A DNA stretch of 64,000 nucleotides from Lagopus muta (lineage: Eukaryota; Chordata; Aves; Galliformes; Phasianidae). The first letter of the stretch is position 1. Each line of letters starts with the position of its first letter. Positions 40,876 through 52,000 of the stretch are shown piece after piece. The notes under the pieces were generated by a model. That model did not search any database. It saw nothing but the letters and a program-made list of their open reading frames with translations, and was not told where the DNA came from. The DNA is taken from assembly GCF_023343835.1 (NCBI RefSeq), contig NC_064437.1, positions 4,788,001-4,852,000 of the forward strand. Reading direction: 5' to 3'. A program made the position numbers and the translations under genes.

Positions 40876-41391
40876 CAAACTCAAGTTGGAAACGTGGTCC
40901 CCAAAACCACCCTTGCCCCACATTTAGTGCTAACACAACTGCTGAAATGGAGATGGTGAAACAAAGCCCGAGCCCAACCTCCACCTCCCACGCCTGAGAT
41001 CTGGGTGGTAGGCAGCCATTTTCCTTCCCATCAGTTTTCCTCTGTCTCTCAATCTGTCCATTTGGCTCAGGAATGCACTTCTTATGCTCTGTAACTATTC
41101 CCACACCTGCTTCAATTTGTTTTCCCGCTGGTGCCTCTACTTTCGGGAAAGTAACGCTGTTTGCTGATGGCTGGAAGTAATCCTGTCAACTGCTGAATTC
41201 CTGAACATAGCAACTACCCCCAAATATAGCAATATTTGTAACAAACGTTCTCCTTGTTCCCCATCTGTACTGGTGTGGGTACTGTGGATCCGTACTGCAG
41301 ACATTAGCATCTCCCCTCAGTGTGCGGTGATGGGTACAGCACATGTGGGTGCTTTTGGGTGGTGTTTCTATATGCCCTTACACCATATCTC

Positions 41392-41515
41392 AAAGGATCA
41401 TTAGGGCTGGAAAAGACCTTTGAGATCCAACCCACCCCCCCATGCCCACTGCCCATGTCCCTCAGTGCCACATCCCCGTGGTTCTGGAACACCTCCCTGT
41501 CCATGGGATGCTGCA
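41392..41515 (-). mobile_element. CR1 LINE 3' fragment
   Basis: The + strand reads AAGGATCATTAGGGCTGGAA, AAGACCTTTGAGATCCAACC and CTCAGTGCCACATCCCCGTG, the antisense CR1 terminus. Confidence 0.85.
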
Positions 41516-42829
41516 GGTCACATGCAGTGCTTTCCAGGCTGGACAAAAGTCCCTTGTAGCTGCCTGGGTGCTGCGCTCTCCGCCACCCTCCTGGCCTCAG
41601 GCAACCTTTTCCATCAATGGGGCTCTGTGCAGGCCGTGCTCACCGAGCTGTGAGGGTGATGGTGGTGCTGGGGGTTTGCTTATCACTGCAACAAGTGATG
41701 CAGTGCAGTATGTGAGCTATACAGAGAGCTAACAGAGAGGGCTGGCAGGAGAAAGAAGAGGTGTAACTGGGGGCTGGAGCTGTGCTGCTCTTGTAAGTTA
41801 ATTCTGATAAGAATGTTGTGTTCATCTCTTCACTAAGGGGGGTGAGGCTCTGGCACTGCTGACCAGAGAAATGTGCATGTCCCACCCCGGGATGCCATAT
41901 TGAGCACTGAGCTTATTCCTTCAGTGGACTGGGTGCAGACCCCACTGCTTCAGTGACTCCCTCCAGGGCTGTTTTCTTCTCTCTCCATCACATCCCGTGG
42001 CTGAAAGCAGTCTGCCTCAGGGATGAGGTGCTTGTTAGAGGAAATGCTCCTCAAAGGTGGGGCAGATGCAGGTGTTCCCAAATGGGACATGTTCAGGGTT
42101 TGTACTCTGTGGCCCCAGCAAGGTCATGTCCTGCTCAGAGGCCATGAAGTCCAGCTCTGAACCTGCTTTAACTCCTTACATTATTTTTCTTCTCTCTCAC
42201 GTAATGCCTGGAGTGAGGCAGCTCTGCTCCTGTAATCTGTGCTCCCTGCACACCCCGCAGCCCACTGCCACCCCTTTACCACCCTGCAGGTACCCGATGG
42301 AGCACAGCTGAGCAGGCAGCAGCCACCAGCCCCGCCAGCTGGGGAAGCATAATGGATCCAGCATATGGGCGATTAAAAATGCAAGGACAGCGTTTGCAGG
42401 GAGCTGTTGTTTCCCAGCTTATTTTAAGCAGCCGTCTCTCCCATTTCTCAGTCATCGCAGCCCAGAGGACAGTGAGGTCATCCTCCCCGTGCTCCTGGGG
42501 ATTGGGTGTGCAGAGATGAAACGGGGCATCGGGGAACACGGGAAGCTGCTACGTTCAAAGGATGGTGTTGCCTTAAGGATCACTCTAAATCTGTGCTGCC
42601 CGCAGCCCTATCCAAGCATCTCCTGGGCTCTGGCTGTGGGAGGAGCTCTCTGCCAAAGCCAGCACTGTGGTGGTTTTGGGGGGTCTGGGCTTGAGGCATC
42701 GTCCTTCTCCTCCTCCCTCCATTGGTGTCACAATGTGAAAATTTCAGTTTAGGCAAACCAGTGGCTGCACAAAAGCAATCCTGCTGTTTGGGCAGGCTGT
42801 GCTGCGGGAAGAGCGCCTGTCCATGATAG

Positions 42830-42975
42830 GGGCACCTTTTATAGGGAGATAACTGCTTGGTATATAATAATATATAATTAGCAAGGATTATCCTGTAATC
42901 TAGTCTAATTGACAGGGACCATAAATGTTGCCAGCAGAAGAATTTAGAGCAGTGCTAATTGCAGTATAACCCTAG
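42830..42975. promoter_or_regulatory. AT-rich candidate conserved element downstream of CDCP2
   Basis: TATATAATAATATATAATTAGC, then TAATCTAGTCTAATTGACAG and GCTAATTGCAG, lie in about 145 bases surrounded by GC-rich sequence. Homeodomain-like sites are clustered and the segment is not a known repeat. Its role is inferred only. Confidence 0.25.
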
Positions 42976-45090
42976 CATGCCCTTCCGCTGGTGACATCCC
43001 TCAGGATGCCTGAGCTCCTCTGTGCCTCAGTTTCCCCTGAATCCATGTGCTGGGTGTTCAGGAGCCACCTGGCTGGGTCCTCACAGCTCCTTTTCGGTTC
43101 TGTAAGCCAAGCATTGGGTTTGCCACCCTGGCAGTACTGCAGTGGAAGGTTGGTGCAACACTGGGGCTGTGGTTCTGCAGCCCCCAGAAGCAGCTGGGGC
43201 CCTGGGGGCTGTGAGAGAGCATCTGGGGCTGCTCCTTGTCTCAGCATCTCTTCTTCCAGGGCCAGCTCAGCAAAGCATTCGGATCACAGTGAGAGAGATC
43301 TAAAAGTTTGGGTTCTTTGTGGAGAAACCTTTGAAGAGCCTCTTAAAAGACAAGTAAGGCTGAGGCACTGCACTCTCTTTTTCAGGAAGGAAGGGAAGGG
43401 TCTCACCTGCTCCCTTCTTCTTTCGCCCCAGCAATTTGCAGCACTGTGAAGCTTTCCTTCACTGCTGCCTCCTAAACCTGTGGGTTTGCTCTTCAGAAGT
43501 CCTTAAACCATTCCCCTGTTGTCTGTGCTTCCTGCTTGCTGCAGCAGCCCAGCCCTTGGGGAGCTCTCCCAGTTCCCCTGCTCAGTGAATCTTCATCCCA
43601 CGTGTCCCTGCAGCTTTAACATCACCCTGCAAGAGCTGGACCCAGAGCTCTGCGCTTGGGTCCCTTGGAAAAATTGTTGTGAAAGTATTAGCCATAAAAT
43701 AGACCAAATTTATTCGAGTTTACTGGTGTGCAGTAACTCTGCGCTCCTGGAGTTAATTCCCAAAAGAGAAATACTCAGCATGTAGTGAGAATGAGGCCAA
43801 AAAATATCTTCTCTGCAACGTGTGCTTCAAAGAGCTGAAAGGCATCCAAAATAGATGGAACAACAACTGCTTCTCCCTCAAGTGTGTTCAGAAAAGAAAG
43901 GTGTCAGGGGCCAAGAGAGATGTAGATAAAGTCACCCAGAAGAGTTGGCCGTGTAGAGCCCTGTTCATGTCTATGTGACCTTGTTTTCAGATTTTACAGC
44001 ACTACTATGGATAGCATCTGGTAAGCATCCACATCTCTTTCCTCTGTGTGGCAGGTATTGGCATTGCAGCTATGGAAACAAAACCTACGACACTCACTGA
44101 TCCTGAACTCCTTTTGTGACAGTCCAAGCTGGGTGAATTCAATTACAGCCTGAAGCTAAGTGGGAAATGGATCTGATTACTTGTAAGAAATTGAAGGTTT
44201 TCACATCTCTTGCTCCAGACTGGTCATAAAGTGTCAGGTCTTTACTGATGCATTGTCCTCAGTCACCACTCACATCTGCCAGGTTCTGTCTCCAGCACAC
44301 CTACCCATGCTTTGGATGTTGTAGTGTCCAAAGGAGTATTTAGCAGGCCCACTTACTGACACCCAGTCCTATTTTAAGATGAAGATCTGAATACTGCATC
44401 ACTTTCACACCACGTTATTTGTTCTTAAGGGACTCCCCTGAGGTCAGTGTTGACCACGACTGATCAAAGCACACTTCCTTACGCTGCATTACCCTTCAGT
44501 TCCCATGCCTGTGAACAAGCAGGTTTCACTCATCCCAGCACTTGACTCTTTCAACCCCGTTAACTCAGAAAATGGATTGTGACCAGTGCTTTGTACCTGC
44601 ACAGAGAACAGAGAGCACTTTATTCTCCACCACTAGAGAAAGACTGTGCCTGTCACACAGCCTTAATAACAGCATAGAGAGAGCAAGATGACTTGTGGCA
44701 CTAAAGAAACCAGAATACGAAAGGCAAGGTTTCCAGGTTTTAATAACTAGCAGCAATGCAAACAATAGTTTGTTACTTAAATCTGTTTACACCATCATTC
44801 TGAAACATGCTCTTTACAGAGAAAAAAAGCCTGGATGTGGAATGTCTTCCTCACAACATAATTGTATCTTAAAAATTCATTTCAAGGTGGGGTTTATTTT
44901 TTAACGTTACACTAAGAATAAGCACCACATTTCAATCATGAGTGAGGTATGGAAGTCAGAACGAGCTGCTCATTAAGCAGAGGTATTAAATAGCACCTTT
45001 ACCCCAGGGCGTTTCGGTTGTCACCCCAGGGTTTCAGAAAATGCCCACCACTGCAGGGTGACTGAGCCTGTGGAAGGATGGATAGAAAAC

Positions 45091-45255
45091 AGAATCACAG
45101 AATGGCCTGGGTTGAAAAAGACCACAACGATCGTCTAGCTTCAACCCCCCTGCTATGTGCAGGGTCACCAACCACCAGACCAGGCTGCCCAGAGTCACAT
45201 CCAGCCTGGCCTTGGATGCTTCCAGGGATGGGGCATCCACAACAAAATCATCAAA
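45091..45255 (-). mobile_element. CR1 LINE 3' fragment
   Basis: The + strand reads AGAATCACAGAATGGCCTGG, GACCAGGCTGCCCAGAGTC and GGGATGGGGCATCCAC, antisense CR1. On the minus strand it would lie within a TCEANC2 transcript ending at the 44893 signal. Confidence 0.88.
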
Positions 45256-45757
45256 ACTCATTTTGTATCCCACTGTGATGCAGGGGAAATCACCTGGCTT
45301 GGCTAAACAGGGCTCAGCCACAGCAGACTTGGCTGATTTAGGATCAATGAGGGTTTGCAGTTATCCATTAGGAACCTCCTCCCATGAAGCAATCGCCCCG
45401 ATTCTCCACTATTCCTCACCAGCACAGAGATGGTCCTTTATGCCATTCAGCTAATTACACCTGAAGATCCACAACAGAGATGGAGCTGAACTGAGGTATG
45501 ACAAACTGACAACAGAAAGAGGTGAGTGAACAGGGGCGGCTTTAGACCAGGAAAATACACAGCAGAGCAGAAGAAACTTTTTTTGTGCAGCAACCCCACG
45601 CAGATTTAAAGCACTGCTTTCATCACTAGAAGTTCCTGTCCTCAGCCAAGTGAGTCACACTGTCAGCACTTCGGCAATCCCCTTGTGACAGAAAGGGCTC
45701 CCAGTTCCGCAGAGACGCAGGCACATGAAGTTCTCGCTCGGCACTGAGCACGACACC

Positions 45758-48700
45758 TCACTTTTTATGGCTCTGCACAAACTTGGGGACGGTGAGCGTG
45801 CCAGCCTTGACTTCTGCTTGGGTTTCAGGTTTGTGCTTTAATGAGAAGACAAGAGCTCGCACCATTCTGCGATACGGCGCGCTAATGAGACGTGAAGAGA
45901 GATGAAAAGCTTCTCGCTCAATATTTTCAGCCAGTGGGTGATCAATCTGAAAAACAGCAAAGTATAAAATTAGATCTTTACATTTAATAAGGAGACCAAC
46001 TGATTGAAATTGGAGTTTGGTGCTTTTCGGGGTTTCTTCATTAATCAGCGTAGATTCAAGGAAATCTACTTCTCATCACAAGTGCAACAGGAAGAACAAT
46101 TTAATTCTACCCTAGCAATTAAGGAGCAAGGCAGCATGGTCAGTAGCAGGGAACATATTCACACGTCCAGCTGGGCGGCAGTGCTTTGCCATCACGACAG
46201 GAAACTAATCTGCAACTCGCCTTGGGTTCCAAGTGGAACCACAATTAGAAGCTATGATGTGCTCTGTGTGTTGTGCTGTCTCTGTGAAGCTCACTTTTTG
46301 ATCCTGCTGATATAAGGCACCTCGGATGCTATTTTAAACTCAATTCCAGTAGCAACTATAAGACATGCCAAACACTTGGCAACTCTGCTTGGTGCTATAA
46401 AGGGAGATGCAGGCTCTGCGTGTGTAAAAGGAGGTATAATTAAGAATGCAGAAAGGGATTTACTAAATGTTAATTACGTAGTTATTGCTTCAACATGTGC
46501 CAAAACCTGTAATTTAGAAGAGCTTAGGAAAAAAAAAAACAGCCTGCCCATCATGAAATGGTTTTAATTTCACTTCTGCTTTTTGTGACAGGGAATCTCC
46601 CATGCTACTCATATGGGAGATTCCAGTGTGTCAACCAATACTCCTCCAAGTCCTTTGCCCACCACTTTCACTCTCTTTTTGCTACCAAAAACTAAATTAC
46701 CCCTCTGCTGGAAAGCCCTTGGAGCCCTATTGTGTCCATTCAGCCCCATTCTCCCCTTCTAATCAGCTTGCTTTCCACTTGCTTAACCTCTGTGGCTCCC
46801 CTACCTCTAAAAATTGTCCATCCTCCAGGTACAAGCTCTACTTGTAGATGCAATGGCAGCTGCAAGCCACAAGGGTAGATTTCCTTGCCATACTTTCAGG
46901 TAAGTCCTCTTCAGAATTAGTTCTGCCTTGTCCTACCTTACCCAGTACCCCCTATTTGAGGGTGGCTTTGTAGCCTTCATGTCTCCTAGGCTCGAAATTG
47001 ACTGCCAGCCTTATTGCTGTGTTTGACCCAACAGGGAGCTCCTCACATAATCATCCCAAAGCACCCTCACACTAAATGACCTTTTTGCTCTGCCCCAGCC
47101 CAGATGGATGGGAAGTTGGAGAGGTTGTTCTCATAGCTGGCAAACACATAGCTGTGAAATTCTTGAGTGCTTATCACTTTTCTTGCTGTTTAAAGGACAA
47201 CTAATGAATAAATTAAAGAATTATTACAGTGTTTCATAGACCAAGCAATCAAGTTGTTCAGCCTCACAGCAAAACTCTGTTCATTTACTTAAAGACACCA
47301 GAGGGATCTAGTAATTATTGCCATTTTACATACTGTCAAACTTGCCTCTATGTTTTTGCAATAGATTTCAATTTACAAATGTTTAATTACTTAAATATGA
47401 AATGCCCAAAGGTCCCAGTGTTGCTTTAACTGCTGACAACTAATAGTCAAAACTTTATGTTCTGCTAACTTCCTCCTTCTCTTATCCAACCCAACTACAT
47501 TACATACACAGCTACTCTATTGGCTGGTGATGTAAATGAGATCACGTGTACAATGTACAATTAGCGTGTTTACTTGTTTAATAACAAAAAAACCCCCACA
47601 AGTCTACCTTTAACACAAAGCTACTGATAAATGGCGAGACACATCACTGAAAACAGGAACTTTTGTCCCCACTCTGCTGCTAGGACCAGTTTTAGGGTAA
47701 GCCAACGAAGGCTTATCTAACCTGTTCCTATGAGCAGCTACTCTTTGAGGTGGAGATGAACACTACCTCTAGATCCAGGGCTTCACAAAGCAGCTTCCGT
47801 GCGTTCTTTCTGAAAGCCTCAGTCTTGGGATCACTCTTGACTTCTATTGAAGGCCTATTTGAGTGGTGTTTGATGAAAGTTCTCCATTCCATGTAAACAT
47901 CTTTGGCAAGGCTGGCCACATCATGATCGGAATGTTTGCGCATCCTGTTCACAGTGTGACCTGAAAAAAAGGCAACAAGTCACACAGTTTTGGTAAGTGG
48001 ACAAAACATACATTGGTGCTCGGCAGCCAGACACATCTTTAATTCAGGCAGTGTCAGAGTATTGGCACAAATGTAAGCATAAAATTACTCAGAATGAAGT
48101 CTGAACTTCACACTCCTGGACTCCCGCAGGGATTTTGCTAGAGAAATTAGCAAGGAATGAAGCTAAACACTTGAAAATTATTTTCTCAAGTACGGAGACA
48201 TACTGGGTCTAGTGAAAGCTTGTATAATTGGCCTAGATGTGCTTTTTCTTTTTTTTTTAAACTGGAAACCCTTTTGAGGAGGACGCAGAGCTCCCGCCCT
48301 GCACGCGGACCTGCTGAGCGAACAGATTCCTTTGGGAGCGCACTCAGCGCGCCGCTCCCCGCCCGGCAGCACCGTTGGCCACCAGGTGGCGCTGTGCGGC
48401 TTCTGCGACCGCGGCAGCCGGAGGCGCTGGGCACGGGGCAGAAGCGCGGTACCTATTTTTGTGGACAGTAACACTTCCTTGGAAGGGATTTTCTTCTTCA
48501 GTTCCCCCAAAGCTTCCATCAGGTTTTCTTTAGGCTGCCCGGGGAGCTCGAGCATCGCCTTCCAGCGCTTTATGTCTTCCACCACGACCACCCTCTGGAA
48601 AAAAGCCAATGGGAAATACTCTTATGAACGAGGCTTCCCCGCAGCTAACGGGGCCGCTACCGACGCGCCGTAGGCTACGTGAACCGGAGCGCACAGCACG

Positions 48701-48811
48701 GGGACTCGCCTTCAGGGACTCGAGAGTGGCCTGCCGGTAGGCGCGGGGCTCCGATCGGACCCTGCGGGGGCTCTGCGGTGAGCGGGCCCGGCGCACCACG
48801 AACCGCTCCAT
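45758..48811 (-). CDS. TCEANC2: TCEANC2, transcription elongation factor A N-terminal and central domain containing 2
   Basis: Four coding exons on the minus strand, in transcript order: 48811-48710, 48594-48453, 47960-47767 and 45946-45758 (TGA); 627 bp, 208 aa, the same length I recall for human. The start [13 protein letters not shown] resembles human MDKFVIRTPRIQN. Residues about 30-115 hold the TFIIS N-terminal (LW) helical domain ([35 protein letters not shown]). The rest holds a TFIIS central-like region ([52 protein letters not shown]) ending [10 protein letters not shown]. The zinc ribbon of true TFIIS, which rescues stalled RNA polymerase II, is absent, so cleavage stimulation is not expected; binding to Pol II-associated complexes is inferred. 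Intron 1 has a GC donor (AAG then GCGAGT). It shares a promoter with TMEM59. Confidence 0.95.
45947..47766 (-). other. TCEANC2: TCEANC2 intron 3, nothing recognised
   Basis: 1.8 kb of AT-rich single-copy sequence. There is no CR1 copy and no supported exon or RNA gene. Confidence 0.45.
48376..48394 (+). promoter_or_regulatory. near-consensus CTCF-binding motif
   Basis: TGGCCACCAGGTGGCGCTG differs from the classical vertebrate CTCF core (TGGCCACCAGGGGGCGCTA) at only two positions. It lies in TCEANC2 intron 2, about 430 bases from the TCEANC2 start codon and 610 from the TMEM59 start. Occupancy is inferred. Confidence 0.65.
48704..48712 (-). other. TCEANC2: GC donor of TCEANC2 intron 1
   Basis: On the minus strand the exon ends CTGAAG and the intron begins GCGAGT. 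The next exon opens AGG GTG GTC GTG, giving LESLK then RVVVVED, as in the human protein. The nearest GT, a few bases on, would shift the frame. Confidence 0.75.
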
Positions 48812-49001
48812 CCTCCCCCCGGAAGCAGCCACCCCGCCCCGCCCTGCGCGCTGCGTAGTTCCCGCCGCCGGGTACGGCCGGTCGGGCCCGTCAGGCGGCG
48901 CGGACTACAGCTCCCATCAGGCACCGCGCGGAGGAGAGCGGCGATCTCGCGGGATCATCTCGCGAGAGGCTACCGGCGGCCGGTCCCGTCAGAGGAGGAA
49001 G
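48812..49001. promoter_or_regulatory. head-to-head promoter of TCEANC2 and TMEM59
   Basis: 190 bases lie between divergent start codons. They carry an E2F-like TTCCCGCC (48859-48866), a ZNF143-type ACTACAGCTCCCATCAGG (48904-48921), an imperfect TCTCGCGGGA (48945-48954) and a perfect palindromic TCTCGCGAGA (48958-48967), the element bound by BANP. AAGATGGCGGC at 48999-49009, a YY1-type motif, covers the TMEM59 ATG. No TATA box is present, so this looks like a housekeeping divergent promoter. Confidence 0.82.
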
Positions 49002-52000
49002 ATGGCGGCGCGGCGGGCCGGCCTGCTCTGCCTGCCTGCGGCCCTGCTGCTGCTGTGGGCGGGAGGCCGCGCTCGGGCTGCAGGAGCCGTGCCCGCCAGC
49101 TCCTCCGAGGCCTTTGACTCCGTGTTGGGCAACACGGCTTCCTGCCACCGCGCCTGCCAGCTGACCTACTCCCTGCACACCTACCCCAAGGTACGGCTGA
49201 GCCCCGCCTCGCGGCTCGGCCCCGAGCCCCTCTCCTTCCTCCCGGCCCGCCTGACGTTGTCACCTCCTGAAGCACGGAGCGCGGTGCTTCGTACAGAGAC
49301 GTGCTTCTTCTTTGAACTGGCTGTTAGGCTGTGGCAAATACAGCTTTCAAAGAGTATTTACGTTTTAGTGGTGGCAGTTCCATGGGGTTGGGGGTTGCTT
49401 CTCCTTTCCTCCTATTCCTGAAGAGGCAGCTGTTATTTGGGTTGGGACTCTCCGTGTTTTGGGGACTAACGCTGTGCTGTGTCCATAGCCAAGGGGCCTG
49501 GGCCAAGATGCGACATGGTGCTCGAACTGTGGGGGATGAAGCATCAAAGATGGCAAGCGAGTGGCCTAACAGAGCTGCCAGTGATGTTTAGATTCACTTG
49601 CATAGAAAATGTCCATCTCAGGATAGTCAAATAATATCTAACAGGGATATAATTACATATTCAGGAGTTTGCTATTGGTTCAAAGGTTTGCACAGCTCAG
49701 AATTTAAATGTAACATTTGCTGCCCAGAAGGGTTGTGGATGCCCCATCTCTGGAGGCGTTCAAGGGGAGGATGGATGAGGCCCTAGGCAGCCTGGTCTGG
49801 TATTAAATGGGGAGGCTGGTGGCCCTGCCTGTGGCAGCAGGGTTGGAGCTTCGTGATCCTTGAGGTTCCTTCCAACCTGGGCCATTCTGTGTGATCCTGT
49901 TTTTTTTTTTTTTCTTTCACTGGGAACGTTTTTCATTGCTAACTGCAGCTGTATAGCAGCTTGAACTCTGAATGATGGGAGTTCTCTTGTTCCTGAGATT
50001 GCCAGGGCAGCAGGCAAATGGAAGGAAGTGGTGCTGATATGAGGTAGCAGGGCTTTGTCTGCTTTCATATGATATTAAAATTGGTGCTTGCGATGCAGCA
50101 CCTGATTCTGGTATCTCTACAGGAAGGTAATGGGGAGCTGCGTGGAACACAGGTAAAATTAGATCTGGATATGTGATGTGTTTTGGTGCCTATGTGTGAT
50201 GATAGTGAGGAGAAAGACCTGAACCTGGGAAATTGAGACTAAATGTTCTCCTAAAATAGGAGAAAGTCCATACTGTGCTGGCACTTCAGGTAAAGCTGAT
50301 GCTTCTGTGATTTTTAATCTGCCTGTGAACTCGTTTTGTGTTGCTGGAAATGTTGAATAATACAACCACCTGTTTTGTCACAGTTTGTTTGATTTCTCAC
50401 GAAACCACCAGGTGAATGGAAGGAAATTGTTTTAGTTGGAGAGTAAGTTGATTTTTACTAAGGCTTCTGTGGAAGGATGCCACAGAAATCCGTTTGCTAC
50501 AGCCACTTCTGTGTGATATTAACGGACAGCACATATTTTCTGTAACAGCATAACTGTTTTAGCCATTCTGTCTGTGTTAAGTGTTAAGTTTTATCTGTGT
50601 TTTCAGCTTAGCTGCTTTTGAAGCATGTGAACTTGTGCTCTCAAACAATGACAGTGCACTTACAGTAGATTGTACAGTAAGGTGTGGTGTGTTTGTTTTT
50701 GGTGCAGTTAATTTAGAGTCTGTTTTCCCCCTGTGAAAAAAGTGGCTGCCGTCACGTTGGTGGCCGTGTAGTTACCAGGCTTGGTGGATCTGATTGACTT
50801 AAAGGAGGCTGGCTGTAACTCTGCAACATGGAGACCAGCATATGTGGAAAGTGCACCTCCACCCCTCTGTGCTGTGGTCAGAAGAAATACTGGGTTATGG
50901 GTGTATAGTGTATCATCTGTGTTGTAGCAGCACTGAGAAAGCACCATTCTGCAGTGCTATAAAAATGTGGTTTTGTGGAACTAGTTGGGCAGGTAAACGA
51001 TTGGCAGTGGTATTGCTAAAGAAATTAATCAGAAGTTAATCATTTATTTTGGCGATTCTGATGGAGTTCTAATTAGAGGCTGGTGGGTACGTTGTAACAC
51101 AGTGTAAAAAACAAACGGCAAAAAAACACAACAAAGTCTGTTTTGATCTTCACCCACTGGGCTCTGTTGGAGTTCTGAGGTGGATGACGGTGTACTCGTT
51201 CTGTGGTTAATGTCAGTAAATCTTTTGCAATGTTACCTCTTATTTTTAAGGCCTGTGCTTTTTCAGAAGTGCAACGTGGCTTTGCTGTGACTTGTAGGAA
51301 CTGAATTGCAGAACGGAATTTGTTGTTCCAGGTCTGGCTTACCCCAGGACTGAGAGCTCTGTCTGAGATGGATCAGGCTGCATCACAGTGTTACAGAACT
51401 GTGGCTGTGTTTTATTCCAGATGATCCAGACTGTCGTGTTTCTCTGACTTCTAGGTCTGGTGGAGGGAAGGATTGCAGTGCTCTGCTGGGTGCCTTTTTT
51501 GTAGCACTTCTGAAAAAAAAGTTGTGGGGTTTTGGTTTCTTTTTTTTTTTTTTTTGGTCTATTTATTCTTGAATGGAGAAATGAATGTAAGTCTTCTCTT
51601 GTGCCTCCCCAGGAAGAGGAACTGTATGCGTGCCAGCGAGGCTGCAGACTGTTTTCCATTTGTCAGTTTGTGGATGATGGCATCGATCTGAATCGAACCA
51701 AACTGGAATGTGATTCTGGTAAGAATTCAGAACTCCTTTAACATCCCTTAATGTGGAGATGCAGGCAGGGAACGGCAGCAGCATCTGAAGGATGTTGTTA
51801 AAATGGTGGGATTATTTCAATTGCTTCCGTGCAACTTCAGGCTCATTTATAGAAGCGAATTGTTCAGATGAAGAACAACTATCACAATGAATGTCTGCCT
51901 TGTAACTTGTGGTCTAAGCTAAACTCTCAACGCAGCAATAGTTATGTTTTGTTTGAAATAGGGATCTAAATAGTTACGACTAATTGTCTCAGATCTGTGT

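Larger units (their letters stand above)
40876..45757. other. gap between convergent CDCP2 and TCEANC2, with their 3' UTRs
   Basis: 4.9 kb between the two stop codons. I see no clear AATAAA soon after the CDCP2 stop; ATTAAA at 42372-42377 is one candidate. For TCEANC2 (-) the nearest good signal is AATAAA at 44898-44893 (TTTATT on +). The gap contains CR1 fragments at 41392-41515 and 45091-45255 and an AT-rich segment at about 42830-42975. No additional gene is supported. Confidence 0.5.
48270..49260. promoter_or_regulatory. CpG island over TCEANC2 and TMEM59 first exons
   Basis: CpG-dense DNA from TCEANC2 intron 2 through TMEM59 exon 1 and into its first intron. It contains a CTCF-like site and the shared promoter, listed separately. 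Confidence 0.8.

Noticed and set aside
49331-49591. Small open frame at the start of TMEM59 intron 1
   Set aside because: It has no homology that I recognise, and the known TMEM59 reading continues at 51613.
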